A DNA stretch of 64,000 bases from Bartonella sp. CM31XJBT (GTDB lineage Bacteria; Pseudomonadota; Alphaproteobacteria; Rhizobiales; Rhizobiaceae). The position numbers and the translations under genes were made by a program. The stretch covers positions 1-64,000 of the forward strand of contig NZ_JAQITD010000007.1 of assembly GCF_028618555.1 (NCBI RefSeq). Direction: 5' to 3'. Shown here in pieces: positions 1 to 8,660 of the stretch; position 1 is the first letter of the stretch, and each line of letters begins with the position of its first letter. The notes under the pieces were generated by a model. The model was given only the letters and a program-made list of their open reading frames with translations. It did not search any database and was not told where the DNA came from.

Positions 1-693
1 CTCCTATCCATGCGCACTCTCTCCATTCTCCCTTCCCGTTTTGCTCTCCCGTCACACACTCACAACTTAACAGCACTCTTCCTCCCAACTTCCATTCACA
101 GACTCTTTCCCTCATTTATCTCGCCACATTTCTCACCATGACAAAAACACACACAACACATAGCCCCCCACTCCTTTCTCACAAACACATTTTTACGCTT
201 TTACATCTTTACAGAACGAAGCCAACGAAAGGTTCACCACCCCACACCGCTTTGTAAACACTGTTCTGTAAAAGAACCCAGCTTTTTGCCTAGTCCCCCG
301 TCTTCAGACTCCCCTCCTCAAACGACAGCACTTCATCAGGCTCAACAAATCAAGCTCTATCTCCTTAAATCACCATTCCTTCACGCATCTCTTTGCACCA
401 CCGCCTTACCAACACTCTCCTCCTATCCATGCGCACTCTCTCCATTCTCCCTTCCCGTTTTGCTCTCCCGTCACACACTCACAACTTAACAGCACTCTTC
501 CTCCCAACTTCCATTCACAGACTCTTTCCCTCATTTATCTCGCCACATTTCTCACCATGACAAAAACACACACAACACATAGCCCCCCACTCCTTTCTCA
601 CAAACACATTTTTACGCTTTTACATCTTTACAGAACGAAGCCAAGGAAAGGCTTACCACCCCACACCGCTTTGTAAACACTGTTCTGTAAATA
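1..693. repeat. Intergenic direct repeat, two copies 419 bp apart
   Basis: Bases 1-272 recur almost exactly at 420-692. The last ~90 bases (TTTTTACGCTTTTACATCTTTACAGAA ... CTGTTCTGTAAA in pieces) recur a third time at about 927-1015. The region is pyrimidine-rich and has no convincing gene; open frames here lack ribosome sites and change with each copy. The TTTACG/TTTACAGAA motif reappears near 7170, 8710, 9250 and in the 52-53 kb repeat, so it is a dispersed intergenic repeat family. 1016-1230 holds nothing I recognise. Confidence 0.8.
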
Positions 694-1274
694 ATTCAAA
701 TACTTGTCTAGCAAGTTTCCACCACTGACCACGCATTCGTTTCAGATCACCTTCCATTCCTCCCACACTCTTCTCCAACCAACGCACTCAACAACACTCT
801 CCATTTCTCTTCCAGTCTGGCACCTCCCCCAATCCTCTCACCACATTCTATGTCAGACAAAAGCCCAACGTAACCAAAACACGCACAATATATAAATCCA
901 CAAATCCTCCGCTTCACTTTTACGGATATACATTTTTACGCTTTTACATCTTTACAGAACAAAGCCAACGAAAGGTTCACCACTCCACACCGCTTTGTAA
1001 ACACTGTTCTGTAAACAATCCAACTTCTTATCTCAAAGGCCCCCTACTGATTACTTTGTATAGTTATCACCCACCCCACAAACGAAACTGTTTCATTAGA
1101 CTAGACAGATAAGTCCAGCCTAAAACATTTATCACACACTCTAAAAAACGCCTAAATGTGAATATTGATATGCTGATATCACACCCCTCCAAATAGCGCC
1201 GTTTTATGGCATAACAGAATAGAAAATTTTTGATTGTTCTTGCCAATCTTCTGAAATTACTTTATCACTTAAAG

Positions 1275-1473
1275 TGTCATTTTGATCGTCTACGCAGCGA
1301 TCAACAGGGAAAACAGGCCCTAAACCCTAGCGTACAATTGAGCCTACTCTTGTGGGTATCCCGGAATTCCGGGAGTTTTTTGCTATGTCCAGGTGCGTTT
1401 CCGCACTAAAAGCAAAAAGCTGACTAGGGTTCAGTACTTGTTGCTCCCGGAATACCAATGCGAGGGCGCTCGC
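1275..1473 (+). ncRNA. Brt-type structured regulatory RNA, copy A
   Basis: A probable promoter (TTGCCA 1240-1245, 17 bp, TATCAC 1263-1268) precedes a conserved unit. In order it has a stem GATCG/CGATC enclosing TCTACGCA, a stem CCTAC/GTGGG, a terminator-like hairpin CCCGGAATTCCGGG with six T (1360-1381), a pairing of ATTCCGGGAG with CTCCCGGAAT, and a final hairpin GCGAGGGCGCTCGC (1460-1473). Predicted start to last hairpin is 199 nt, matching the 194-203 nt reported for the Bartonella Brt RNAs, which lie directly upstream of XRE regulators (Trp). Assignment is by recalled family features. Ends are inferred. Confidence 0.75.
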
Positions 1474-1493
1474 AACCGGAGGGGGGGCTTGAA

Positions 1494-1535
1494 GTGCCAA
1501 CCAAAAATCCAAATTTTATCGACATTTCTGATTAA
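1494..1535 (+). pseudogene. Trp regulator remnant A (internal deletion)
   Basis: After the GGAGGGGGGG ribosome site, a GTG start encodes MPTKNPNFIDI as in the intact regulators. It then jumps to the last residues (SD, stop TAA, then GCAAAAG) found at the end of the full gene. The DNA-binding domain is missing. Copy B has the same junction, so the deletion preceded the duplication. Confidence 0.65.
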
Positions 1536-1593
1536 GCAAAAGACGCGATTTATAATCCATATTTCGCACTTTTTTAAAAAGTACCCAATCATA

Positions 1594-1614
1594 TAATCTC
1601 TTTGAGATTATTTT
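1594..1614 (+). terminator. Rho-independent terminator after unit A
   Basis: TAATCTC-TTT-GAGATTA followed by TTTT. A slightly weaker version (TAGTCTC) closes unit B at 1974-1994. Confidence 0.6.
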
Positions 1615-1657
1615 CATTTCTCTTGCCAATCTTCTGAAATTACTTTATCACTTAAAG

Positions 1658-1854
1658 TGTCATTTTGATCGTCTACGCAGCGACCAAAGGGAACTGAAAG
1701 CCCTAAACCCTAGCGTAAAAATGAGCCTACTCTTGTGGGTTTCCCGGATTCCGGGAGATTTTGCTATGTCCAGGTGCTTTAAGCACTAAAAGCAAAAAGC
1801 TGATTTAGGTTCAGTATTTTCAACCTCCCGGAATACCAATGCGAGGGCGCTCGC
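1658..1854 (+). ncRNA. Brt-type structured regulatory RNA, copy B
   Basis: Same architecture as copy A: TTGCCA 1623-1628 and TATCAC 1646-1651 as promoter, terminator-like CCCGGATTCCGGG at 1743-1755 followed by AGATTTT, and terminal hairpin GCGAGGGCGCTCGC at 1841-1854. The first stem has one A-C mismatch. Predicted length is 197 nt. A CCTCC immediately before CCGGAATACC could pair with the downstream GGAGG ribosome site. Confidence 0.72.
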
Positions 1855-1873
1855 AACCGGAGGGGAGCTTTAA

Positions 1874-1915
1874 GTGCCAACCAAAAATCCAAATTTTATC
1901 GACATTTCTGATTAA
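1874..1915 (+). pseudogene. Trp regulator remnant B (same internal deletion as A)
   Basis: GTG start, MPTKNPNFIDI, then the terminal SD and stop. It is identical in outline to remnant A, and its downstream sequence to about 1995 also matches. Confidence 0.6.
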
Positions 1916-2037
1916 GCAAAAGACGCGATTTATAATCCATATTTCGCACTTTTTTAAAAAGTACCCAATCATATAGTCTCTTTGAGATTATTTTCATTTC
2001 TCTTGCCAATCTTCTGAAATTACTTTACAAATTAAAA

Positions 2038-2235
2038 AATGTTTTTTGATCGTCTACGCAGCGATCAAGAGGGATTCAAAAACCCTAAGCTCTAGCGTAA
2101 AATGAGCCCACTCTTGTGGGTGTCCCGGAATTCCGGGAGTTTTTGCCATGTCCAGGTGCTTTAAGCACTAAAAGCAAAAAAACTGACTAGAGCTCAGTAT
2201 TTTGACTCCCGGAATACCAATGCGAGGGCGCTCGC
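2038..2235 (+). ncRNA. Brt-type structured regulatory RNA, copy C
   Basis: Promoter TTGCCA 2003-2008 with TACAAA 2026-2031. Stem GATCG/CGATC, stem CCCAC/GTGGG (fully Watson-Crick here), terminator-like CCCGGAATTCCGGG at 2124-2137 with five T, pairing to CTCCCGGAAT, terminal hairpin 2222-2235. Predicted length is 198 nt. It lies directly upstream of an intact Trp-type regulator. Confidence 0.76.
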
Positions 2236-2255
2236 AACCGGAGGGGGGGCTTGAA

Positions 2256-2627
2256 GTGCCAACTAAAAATCCAAATTTTATCGACATTCTGATAGGCAAA
2301 AGAATCCGCCACAGACGCATTTCAATGAGCCTTTCCCAAAAAGAATTAGGAAGCCATTTAGGTGTCAGTTTTCAACAAATCCAAAAATACGAAAAAGGCT
2401 TCAATCGTGTAAGCGCAGGATGTTTACTCAAAATCGCCCAAAAACTGGAAGTTCCTATAAGCTTTTTTTATGCAGACATTGCTACAAAAGAAGATATCTC
2501 AACAAAAAAAAATACCCCACTCCGTGATCAAGAAACCTATAGCGAAAAAGAACACACTCTTTTGAAAAACTTTAGAGACCTCCAGCCAAAAAAACAAAAA
2601 GCAATCTTGTGGTTGATTTCTGATTAG
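2256..2627 (+). CDS. Small XRE-family transcriptional regulator (Trp-type), copy C
   Basis: A 123-residue protein with an HTH_XRE domain at about residues 11-66: GKRIRHRRISMSLSQKELG, then GVSFQQIQKYEKGFNRVSAG and KIAQKLEVPISFFY. A charged tail follows (EKEHTLLKNFRDLQPKKQKAIL), typical of phage-like repressors. I chose the GTG at 2256 because GGAGGGGGGG sits 8-10 bases before it and all copies share this GTG. An ATG at 2220 is in frame here but lies inside the RNA hairpin and is out of frame in copies with six G. It probably binds DNA as a dimer. In B. henselae, such Trp proteins with their Brt RNA regulate the adhesin gene badA; the target here is unknown. Confidence 0.85.
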   Translation: MPTKNPNFIDILIGKRIRHRRISMSLSQKELGSHLGVSFQQIQKYEKGFNRVSAGCLLKIAQKLEVPISFFYADIATKEDISTKKNTPLRDQETYSEKEHTLLKNFRDLQPKKQKAILWLISD

Positions 2628-3057
2628 GAAAAAGAGCAACAATTAACATACCCCTCTGCCTAAAGTTTCCCATACCTGATATCACCATACCTCCAAGAGT
2701 GATGTTTTATGGCATATAAGATAATTCACACTATAGCTTGTTTTCTGTTTCCATTATTGCGTCAAGCCAAGCTGATTGAGGATTAGCAGCTGAGTTTTTA
2801 AGTTTGACTATTCGTAGCAAAGCGGAGTTAAACAAAAATGACATTATCGCTCAAAACCATGCCCCCTATTGAGTTTACGAGACGGTAGAACAGTGTCAAG
2901 AAAACAAAGCCCCGAAAAAAAACAAAAATATGAGCGGTTAAGTAAAAATCAAAAATTGAATCTATAACGTTGAAAAAGCTGCTCTATGTTGGATTATCTC
3001 CACGTCCTCTAAACCTCAGAAAAATGATTTAAAACATTTGTTTCGTTGATGAGCCAA
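2628..3057. other. Intergenic, nothing recognised
   Basis: AT-rich spacer. A TGATATCACCA ... TTTTATGGCATA segment near 2680-2725 resembles sequences near 1165-1210, 7380 and 42500, so a short dispersed repeat is present. No gene or terminator stands out. Confidence 0.5.
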
Positions 3058-4266
3058 TCATTGAGATCGAACAATAGACAAAGAACGGTTCACCAATATC
3101 CTGATAGCCAATAAACAGAATAATCCACTCAATCCAGAAAGAAGGAACAATTTTCCAGCCGAAGTGTGACCTAAAACAAACGCTCCAACAAACGGCGCCA
3201 CCAACATAGCTAAATTTTGTATAGACTGCACCCAGCCGGAAGCCAATCCAATCTGTTCATTGAAATTGCTTACCAGATAAACATTAGAAGATATGGAAAA
3301 GTAAGCGCTAACCATTCCAATAAGGAAAAAACAAAGCAACAAAGTCTCAATACGGAGTAAATCAAAGTAAAAAAAGCACACTGAGATCAAGACAAAACCA
3401 ATCATTGTTGACATTGCCGGCATTAACAACTCCGATATTTTGCCTGTAAGGGGTTTATGCTTTGATTGTTTCACACGCCAAAACCCATAGAGAAAATTAC
3501 CAATCGCTGAAGCAGATACCAGCATTCCAAGAGTCTGTTTATTCATTTTCATTGTGCTGAGAATAACGGGCAACTGATTATTCACCATAAAGACCATGGC
3601 AAAATACACAAACACCACCGCCACATAGGCATACCAAGCTGTCCCATAAAGCCTCTGCTGTGCTTGCGTGGTATTCGCTTTTTTTATTCTTAGCGACGAG
3701 ACAGGTTGTGCACCAAGACAACAAAACACGATAAAGCCTAGCAATGTCAAAAAACCAGAAAATAATAAAGTATAGGTATCTGATAAAAGTACAGACAGAG
3801 CACTCCCCAAAGCAGGTCCTATCATCTTTGCTGCGCTATTGATCATGTTAAGCACAGAATAGTAACGAGTCCGTCCGTGTTCAGGCACAGAATTTGCACT
3901 AAGAACGGAAATTGCAGGCATGGCTAGACTGTTGAATGTCGCTCGAATAACTGCCAGTATAATAAATCCTTGCAGACTCGTCGCCAGCAATAAACCGACA
4001 GTACATAGCGCCCGTAACAGCAGTGACGCCCGCAACCAATGGATCATAGAACGGTGACTTACCAACATTCCAATTGGCTTCGACAGAACGATACCAGGGA
4101 ATAATGTTGCCGCTCCAATAAAAGCGACATCATATTGATTAGCTTTCCAAGTGAACACAGATACGGTCAAAATCACGATATAATCAATCCAGCCCCCAAA
4201 TGACACCATACCATTACCCAGCAAAAGCACCAACAAGCGATTTTTTATTGCCCCACCTCTTTGCAC
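3058..4266 (-). CDS. MFS transporter
   Basis: About 402 residues with roughly twelve hydrophobic segments, a central loop around QPVSSLRIKKANTTQAQQR, and a second half starting near YAYVAVVFVYFAMVF, as in major facilitator superfamily carriers. The loop between TM2 and TM3 (GIVLSKPIGMLVSHR) fits the MFS position. Substrate unknown; the overall look is of a drug- or siderophore-export type permease of the inner membrane. The longest frame begins at GTG 4278, but that overlaps the AAGAAGGGG ribosome site, so TTG 4269 or GTG 4266 is more likely. The first ~38 bases of the gene lie inside the tandem repeat 4228-4790. Confidence 0.85.
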   Translation of the reverse strand: MQRGGAIKNRLLVLLLGNGMVSFGGWIDYIVILTVSVFTWKANQYDVAFIGAATLFPGIVLSKPIGMLVSHRSMIHWLRASLLLRALCTVGLLLATSLQGFIILAVIRATFNSLAMPAISVLSANSVPEHGRTRYYSVLNMINSAAKMIGPALGSALSVLLSDTYTLLFSGFLTLLGFIVFCCLGAQPVSSLRIKKANTTQAQQRLYGTAWYAYVAVVFVYFAMVFMVNNQLPVILSTMKMNKQTLGMLVSASAIGNFLYGFWRVKQSKHKPLTGKISELLMPAMSTMIGFVLISVCFFYFDLLRIETLLLCFFLIGMVSAYFSISSNVYLVSNFNEQIGLASGWVQSIQNLAMLVAPFVGAFVLGHTSAGKLFLLSGLSGLFCLLAIRILVNRSLSIVRSQ

Positions 4267-4790
4267 CAAAACACGCACCCCTTCTTTTTCGTTAGCAATA
4301 CTGATTGAACTATCAATTTTTTCTCACACCCTAAAAGCACCAACAACTTTCACGCAACAAAGCACCAACAAGCGATTTTTTATTGCCCCACCTCTTTGCA
4401 CCAAAACACACTCCCCCTCTTTTTTCGTTAGCAATACTGATTGAACTATCAATTTTTCCTCACACCCTAAAAGCATCAACAACTTTCACGCAACAAAGCA
4501 CCAACAAGCGATTTTTTATTGCCCCACCTCTTTGCACCAAAACACGCGCCCCTTCTTTTTTCGTTAGCAATACTGATTAGATGATCAATTTTTTCTTACA
4601 CCCTAAAAGCACCAACAACTTTCACGCAACAAAGCACCAACAAGCGATTTTTTATTGCCCCACCTCTTTGCACCAAAACACGCACCCCTTCTTTTTCGTT
4701 AGCAATACTGATTAGATGATCAATTTTTTCTCACACCCTAAAAGCATCAACAACTTTCACGCAACAAAGCACCAAAAGGCAATTTATAAT
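4228..4790. repeat. 135-136 bp tandem repeat containing the MFS gene 5' end
   Basis: Four copies start at 4228, 4363, 4499 and 4635, with a fragment at 4770. Each carries the same start region (ribosome site, GTG, about 17 codons) plus upstream sequence. Only the first copy leads into the gene; the others are abortive 5' ends. 4791-4960 holds nothing I recognise. Confidence 0.9.
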
Positions 4791-4963
4791 TATCCATGGT
4801 AACAAAACCACTGGGGATAAGTCTTAGATATGTATTAAAACTTCCATCGTTGATTGAACTTAATCTGCGTCTTTGCGAATGACGACAATAACCAAGCCGT
4901 TAATCCAGCTCTTGAATCCATTGATATAGGATAATCCCGCGCGCCTTCCTTTAGCTCCCACAC

Positions 4964-4982
4964 AAAAAAACGCTCTGAGCGT
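4964..4982 (-). terminator. Terminator of the infA-maf-yacG cluster
   Basis: On the minus strand ACGCT-CAG-AGCGT is followed by seven T, just downstream of yacG. Confidence 0.7.
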
Positions 4983-5006
4983 CCTCTTCTCAAGAGGAAG
5001 ACCCCT

Positions 5007-5288
5007 TTATTCTTCTTCATCACTTTTCTGTGGAGGAGGCGGTAAAATATAAGAGCCTGAAAGCCAACGATTAAGATCAATGGCTCGGCACCGTGTGGAA
5101 CAAAAAGGATATGAAGATTTTTGTGACATTTGACCACAAATAGGACAAGGATGCGGAGGACGGGTCTCTTTTTGCAAATTTAGCTCTTTTTGTTCTTGGC
5201 GCACCTTTGTCTTCTGCTCGTTCATTAACTTTTCTTCTGTTCCTTTTTTTTCATTTTTTTTCTCTTTTTGTTGCTTTTCACCTTGCAT
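5007..5288 (-). CDS. yacG: DNA gyrase inhibitor YacG
   Basis: A 93-residue protein with the YacG zinc-binding core CPICG (residues 48-52) and FCSTRCRAIDLNRWLSG, giving four cysteines in the C-x2-C/C-x3-C pattern, and an acidic tail SDEEE. In E. coli YacG binds the GyrB C-terminal region and blocks DNA binding. The usual length is about 65 residues. Here the first ~35 residues are a Lys/Glu-rich extension, so a start at the internal Met22 is possible. It lies 21 bp downstream of maf, the typical rhizobial order infA-maf-yacG. Confidence 0.88.
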   Translation of the reverse strand: MQGEKQQKEKKNEKKGTEEKLMNEQKTKVRQEQKELNLQKETRPPHPCPICGQMSQKSSYPFCSTRCRAIDLNRWLSGSYILPPPPQKSDEEE

Positions 5289-5309
5289 TGAACTTGCCTT
5301 ACAGTTTTT

Positions 5310-6023
5310 CTAATGCGTTTCTTCAGCCCAGTGAGTGAAAAGTGGATAGTGATAAGCGATCAAGAGATCGGCTGTTTCAGCCAAAGGCAATCCCACAACA
5401 TTAGAATAAGACCCCCTGATATAGACAACAAAAGCACCGGCTTTTCCTTGGATAGCGTAGCCACCCGCTTTCCCTTGCCATTCTCCTGAAGCAAGGTAAG
5501 CCTTCATCATGGCAGAGGTTAAGCGTCTAAAACGGACACGACTTTCAACCAATTTTACGGTTATTTTTCCATGTTCATTGAGCGCACAAATGGCGCCATA
5601 GACCTTATGCGAACGCCCAGAAAGGTATCGTAAACATTCATAAGCCTCATCCTCGCTTTCTGGTTTGGGGAGAATGGTCCGCCCCACAGCCACCACCGTA
5701 TCAGCCGCTAAGATAATCATTTTCTGTCCAGGTAATTTTTCTTGACCATTCTGCAACTCGTCTTGACCATTCTGACTGTACCAGCGCAAAATCTCTTGGG
5801 CTTTCAGCGCTTTTTCTTTTGCCAAACGTTTGGCAAGCTTTGCAGGATGTTCTTTTAATTTTGGTGTTTCATCAATATCACTTGCATAAACCTGCTGCGG
5901 ATCAATCCCTATTTGTGCCAAGAGCGCTAAACGCCTTGGCGAAGCGGAGGCAAGCACCAAATGAATTTCTTCTGTAAGAGTATCTGCCAAACGTTTTTCC
6001 CCCCACTCTCTTATATTTCTCAT
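5310..6023 (-). CDS. maf: Maf-family nucleotide pyrophosphatase
   Basis: About 237 residues. Maf/HAM1-fold signature LASASPRRLALL near the N-terminus, then AADTVVAVGRTILPKPESEDEA and LSGRSHKVYGAI, the conserved catalytic surfaces. Maf proteins hydrolyse non-canonical or specific NTPs to NMP plus PPi (housecleaning, linked to septum formation). The ATG at 6023 has AAGGGGTGG before it and is preferred to the longer frame from 6086, whose first residues come from a short tandem repeat. A QNGQDELQNGQEK duplication sits at about residues 86-98. Confidence 0.9.
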   Translation of the reverse strand: MRNIREWGEKRLADTLTEEIHLVLASASPRRLALLAQIGIDPQQVYASDIDETPKLKEHPAKLAKRLAKEKALKAQEILRWYSQNGQDELQNGQEKLPGQKMIILAADTVVAVGRTILPKPESEDEAYECLRYLSGRSHKVYGAICALNEHGKITVKLVESRVRFRRLTSAMMKAYLASGEWQGKAGGYAIQGKAGAFVVYIRGSYSNVVGLPLAETADLLIAYHYPLFTHWAEETH

Positions 6024-6055
6024 TTCCACCCCTTCACAATTGACTTCCCTCTCAC

Positions 6056-6140
6056 CCCCCTTTTTAAGCACCCCCTTTTTAAGCACCCCCTTTTACGCAC
6101 CCCCTTTTTAAGCACTCCCTTTTAAGCGCCCCTTTTCACC
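6056..6140. repeat. Short tandem repeat (CACCCCCTTTTTAAG, about 16 bp)
   Basis: Five degenerate units of AAGCACCCCCTTTT type between infA and maf, immediately upstream of the maf start. They may affect spacing between the two genes. Confidence 0.75.
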
Positions 6141-6299
6141 ATTAATCTCCTTATCCTTTTTTTGCATTGATTTTACAGTTTTTCAAGGACCTTCAAATAC
6201 TTCCCTTTTCTCACTCATGAAAAGCAAACTAAAAAACTGTTAAAAAATAATAGAAATAATATGATAGCTTTTAGAAAAAAGCACAAGCCACCCACGAGG

Positions 6300-6518
6300 C
6301 TACTTATAGCGATATGTAATACGCCCTTTTGTCAAATCATAAGGTGTCATTTCCACCATGATTTTATCACCGGCCAACACCCGTATACGATTTTTCCGCA
6401 TTCTACCAGCGGTATGGGCAATAATTTCATGATCATTTTCCAGTTTCACACGAAACATCGCGTTAGGTAAGAGTTCAGTAACGATACCAGAAAATTCTAA
6501 AACTTCTTCTTTTGACAT
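6300..6518 (-). CDS. infA: Translation initiation factor IF-1
   Basis: 72 residues, the usual length: [61 protein letters not shown], the full OB-fold. It binds the ribosomal A site with IF-2 and IF-3. The ATG at 6518 has AAGGAAA nine bases upstream; the TTG at 6524 is too close to it. First gene of the minus-strand cluster with maf and yacG. Confidence 0.97.
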   Translation of the reverse strand: MSKEEVLEFSGIVTELLPNAMFRVKLENDHEIIAHTAGRMRKNRIRVLAGDKIMVEMTPYDLTKGRITYRYK

Positions 6519-6524
6519 AAACAA

Positions 6525-7429
6525 ACATTTCCTTTACAGTGCACATATTTTGTTAAGCTGCGCGTTATTTCCAGCGTTCATACCCTATTTTCTTAAGTTT
6601 GTGAATAAAAATTCCACAAAAAGGGAAAGGTTTTTCAAGTTTACTCTCTCATGTTCTCAAAAAACATCACCTCACACCTTAAGAATCAAAACTTTCTCTC
6701 CACCAATTTTACCCGCTAATTTCCTTCAATTTTTATGATGATTTTGGTTTCAGTATGACAAGAAATTACGCTAATTTTTCCCCTAAAGCATTTTCCCAAT
6801 ACCTCTGACTAATCCCTCCACAACTTACAAACAATCCTCCTCCCTCCAACTTTTCCTCACCTTCCGCCTTCCACACCTTAAACATGCGCCCTTCAGATAA
6901 ACACCACTCCCCACACCAAAAGCCCCCTCCTTTTTCAAAACCTTCTCCATTCTTCACACACCATTCACAACATGCTTCACCGCCCCCCTACACACTCTAT
7001 GTATTCCCGTACACCCTTGCCCCATTTTCTCTCTCTCCACACATTTCCTCTAAGCCACTCCTTTCATTTATGTTGCTCTCCCTACCTTCGAAAACACGAT
7101 CCCCATACATTGCGTATCATTAACCACAACGCCCCTAACAACATAAAGCCTTTCCTTTTTCACGAATATACGTTTTCACGCTTTTACAGATTCACAGAAT
7201 AAAGCCAAATGAAACTTCCACCCCTCGCCGCTCTATAAACAATAGTATTAACCCAGCCTCTTGCCTAGCCAATCTCCCCCAAGCACTTCAGATCACCCAC
7301 CCTCAAACGAGCTTATTTCATCAAACACGACAAAAAAATCCAGCCTAAAATATTCATCACACTCTAAAAAAACACGTTGATAAATTGATATGCCGGATAT
7401 CACCACCCCTATAAGCTCCCCTTCTAATC
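6525..7429. other. Long intergenic stretch
   Basis: Pyrimidine-rich sequence with no supported gene. It contains one copy of the TTTTCACGCTTTTACAGATTCACAGAA intergenic motif near 7165-7200 (given here only as the family name) and a TGATATGCCGGATATCACC segment near 7388, both found elsewhere in the window. Confidence 0.5.
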
Positions 7430-7645
7430 ATGATTTCGGAGCCGCGTGAGAGGGACAAAACAAGCCGTTAAGTTCTTGGGTCAAGGACGCCGTTAGGCGC
7501 CATGTAATGGTCTCCTTGACCTTAAGAACCTAGGATTGTTAGTCCCCTCATTAAACGCGGGTCTGATCTCATGATTTTGGTGAGCGTTCCGGAGAGTTTG
7601 AGAGGCGGAAAGCCTCTCATTAAAAAATAAAGTTTATAAATAAAA
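7430..7645 (+). ncRNA. Structured leader-like element upstream of Brt/Trp array 2
   Basis: A long stem pairs GTTCTT-GGTCAAGGA (about 7472-7488) with TCCTTGACC-AAGAAC (about 7512-7530), with GGCGCC in its loop. It is followed by TTAAACGCGGG ... ATCTCATGATTTTGG and a strong hairpin TGAGAGGC-GGAAA-GCCTCTCA near 7600. The downstream half recurs on the minus strand at 23265-23400, again just before a Brt/Trp array. Such compound leaders occur upstream of polyamine or metabolic genes in alphaproteobacteria, but I cannot name the class and no matching gene follows. Confidence 0.5.
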
Positions 7646-7691
7646 ACTATTTTTATTTGCCAATCTTCTGAAATTACTTTATCACTTAAAG

Positions 7692-7890
7692 TGTAAGTTT
7701 GGTCGTATACGCAACGACCAATAGGGAGCTAAAAGCCCGAAAGCTTAATACATAAATTTATCCCGCATTGCGAGTATCCCGGAAATTCCGGGGGCTTTTG
7801 TTATGTCCAAGTGCTTTAAGCACTAAAAACAAGAGACTGTTTAAGTTCAGTGAATCCAACCTCCCGGAATACCAATGCGAGGGCGCTCGC
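7692..7890 (+). ncRNA. Brt-type structured regulatory RNA, copy D
   Basis: Promoter TTGCCA 7657-7662 and TATCAC 7680-7685. First stem TTGGTCG/CGACCAA (seven pairs, changed on both sides relative to copies A-C), terminator-like CCCGGAAATTCCGGG at 7778-7792 with CTTTTG, terminal hairpin 7877-7890. Predicted length is 199 nt. Confidence 0.73.
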
Positions 7891-7909
7891 AACCGGAGGG
7901 GGGCTTGAA

Positions 7910-7969
7910 GTGCAAACCAAAAATCCAAATTTTATCGATATTTTGATAGCAAAAAAACGCGATTTATAA
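7910..7969 (+). pseudogene. Trp regulator remnant D
   Basis: GTG start and MQTKNPNFIDILIAKKRDL, then stop. The first 13 codons match the intact copy E, then the sequence joins the unit tail seen after remnants A and B. A six-G tract precedes the start. Confidence 0.6.
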
Positions 7970-8069
7970 TCCATATTTCGCACTTTTTTAAAAAGTACCC
8001 AATCTTATAGTCTTTGAGATTATTTTGATTTTTCTTGCCAATCTCCTGAAATTACTTTATTGATAAGCA

Positions 8070-8269
8070 CGTGTTTTTGATCGTCCACGCAACGATCAAA
8101 TAGGGAGCTAAAAGCCCGAAAGCTTAATACATAAATTTATCCCGCATTGCGGGTATCCCGGAATTCCGGGAGATTTTGCTATGTCCAGGTGCGTTTCCGC
8201 ACTAAAAGCAAAAAGCTGATTAAGCTCAGTACTTTTAGACTCCCGGAATACCAATGCGAGGGCGCTCGC
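8070..8269 (+). ncRNA. Brt-type structured regulatory RNA, copy E
   Basis: Promoter TTGCCA 8035-8040 with TATTGA 8058-8063. First stem TTGATCG/CGATCAA. Second stem CCCGC-ATT-GCGGG (8141-8153), replacing CCTAC/GTGGG of other copies with pairing kept. Terminator-like CCCGGAATTCCGGG 8157-8170 with AGATTTT. Terminal hairpin 8256-8269. Predicted length is 200 nt. Confidence 0.76.
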
Positions 8270-8288
8270 AACCGGAGGGGGGCTTGAA

Positions 8289-8660
8289 GTGCAAACCAAA
8301 AATCCAAATTTTATCGACATTTTGATAGGCAAAAGAATTCGTCAAAGAAGAATTGCCATGAGGCTTTCTCAAAAAGCATTAGGAAACTATTTAGGCGTCA
8401 GTTTCCAACAAATCCAAAAATATGAAAAAGGCTTCAATCGTGTAAGCGCAGGGTGTTTACTCAAAATCGCTCAAAAACTACAAGTTCCCATGAGCTTTTT
8501 TTATGCAGACATTGTGACAAAAGAAGATGTCTCAGTAGAAAAAATTGCCTCACACCATGATCAAGAAACATACAGCGAAAAAGAACATTCACTTTTGAAA
8601 AATTTTAGAGAGCTCCAGCCGAAAAAACAAAAAGCAATCTTATGGTTGATTTCTGATTAA
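8289..8660 (+). CDS. Small XRE-family transcriptional regulator (Trp-type), copy E
   Basis: 123 residues, about 85 percent like copy C by eye: KRIRQRRIAMRLSQKALGNYLGV, SFQQIQKYEKGFNRVSAG, KIAQKLQVPMSFFYAD, then the EKEHSLLKNFRELQPKKQKAIL tail. GTG start 8289 with GGAGGGGGG upstream. The ATG inside the Brt hairpin is out of frame here (six G instead of seven), which argues for the GTG in all copies. It is the regulator partner of Brt copy E. Confidence 0.85.
   Translation: MQTKNPNFIDILIGKRIRQRRIAMRLSQKALGNYLGVSFQQIQKYEKGFNRVSAGCLLKIAQKLQVPMSFFYADIVTKEDVSVEKIASHHDQETYSEKEHSLLKNFRELQPKKQKAILWLISD

Noticed and set aside
4835-5137. 100-codon minus-strand frame overlapping yacG
   Set aside because: It overlaps the real yacG in another frame and runs through its terminator.
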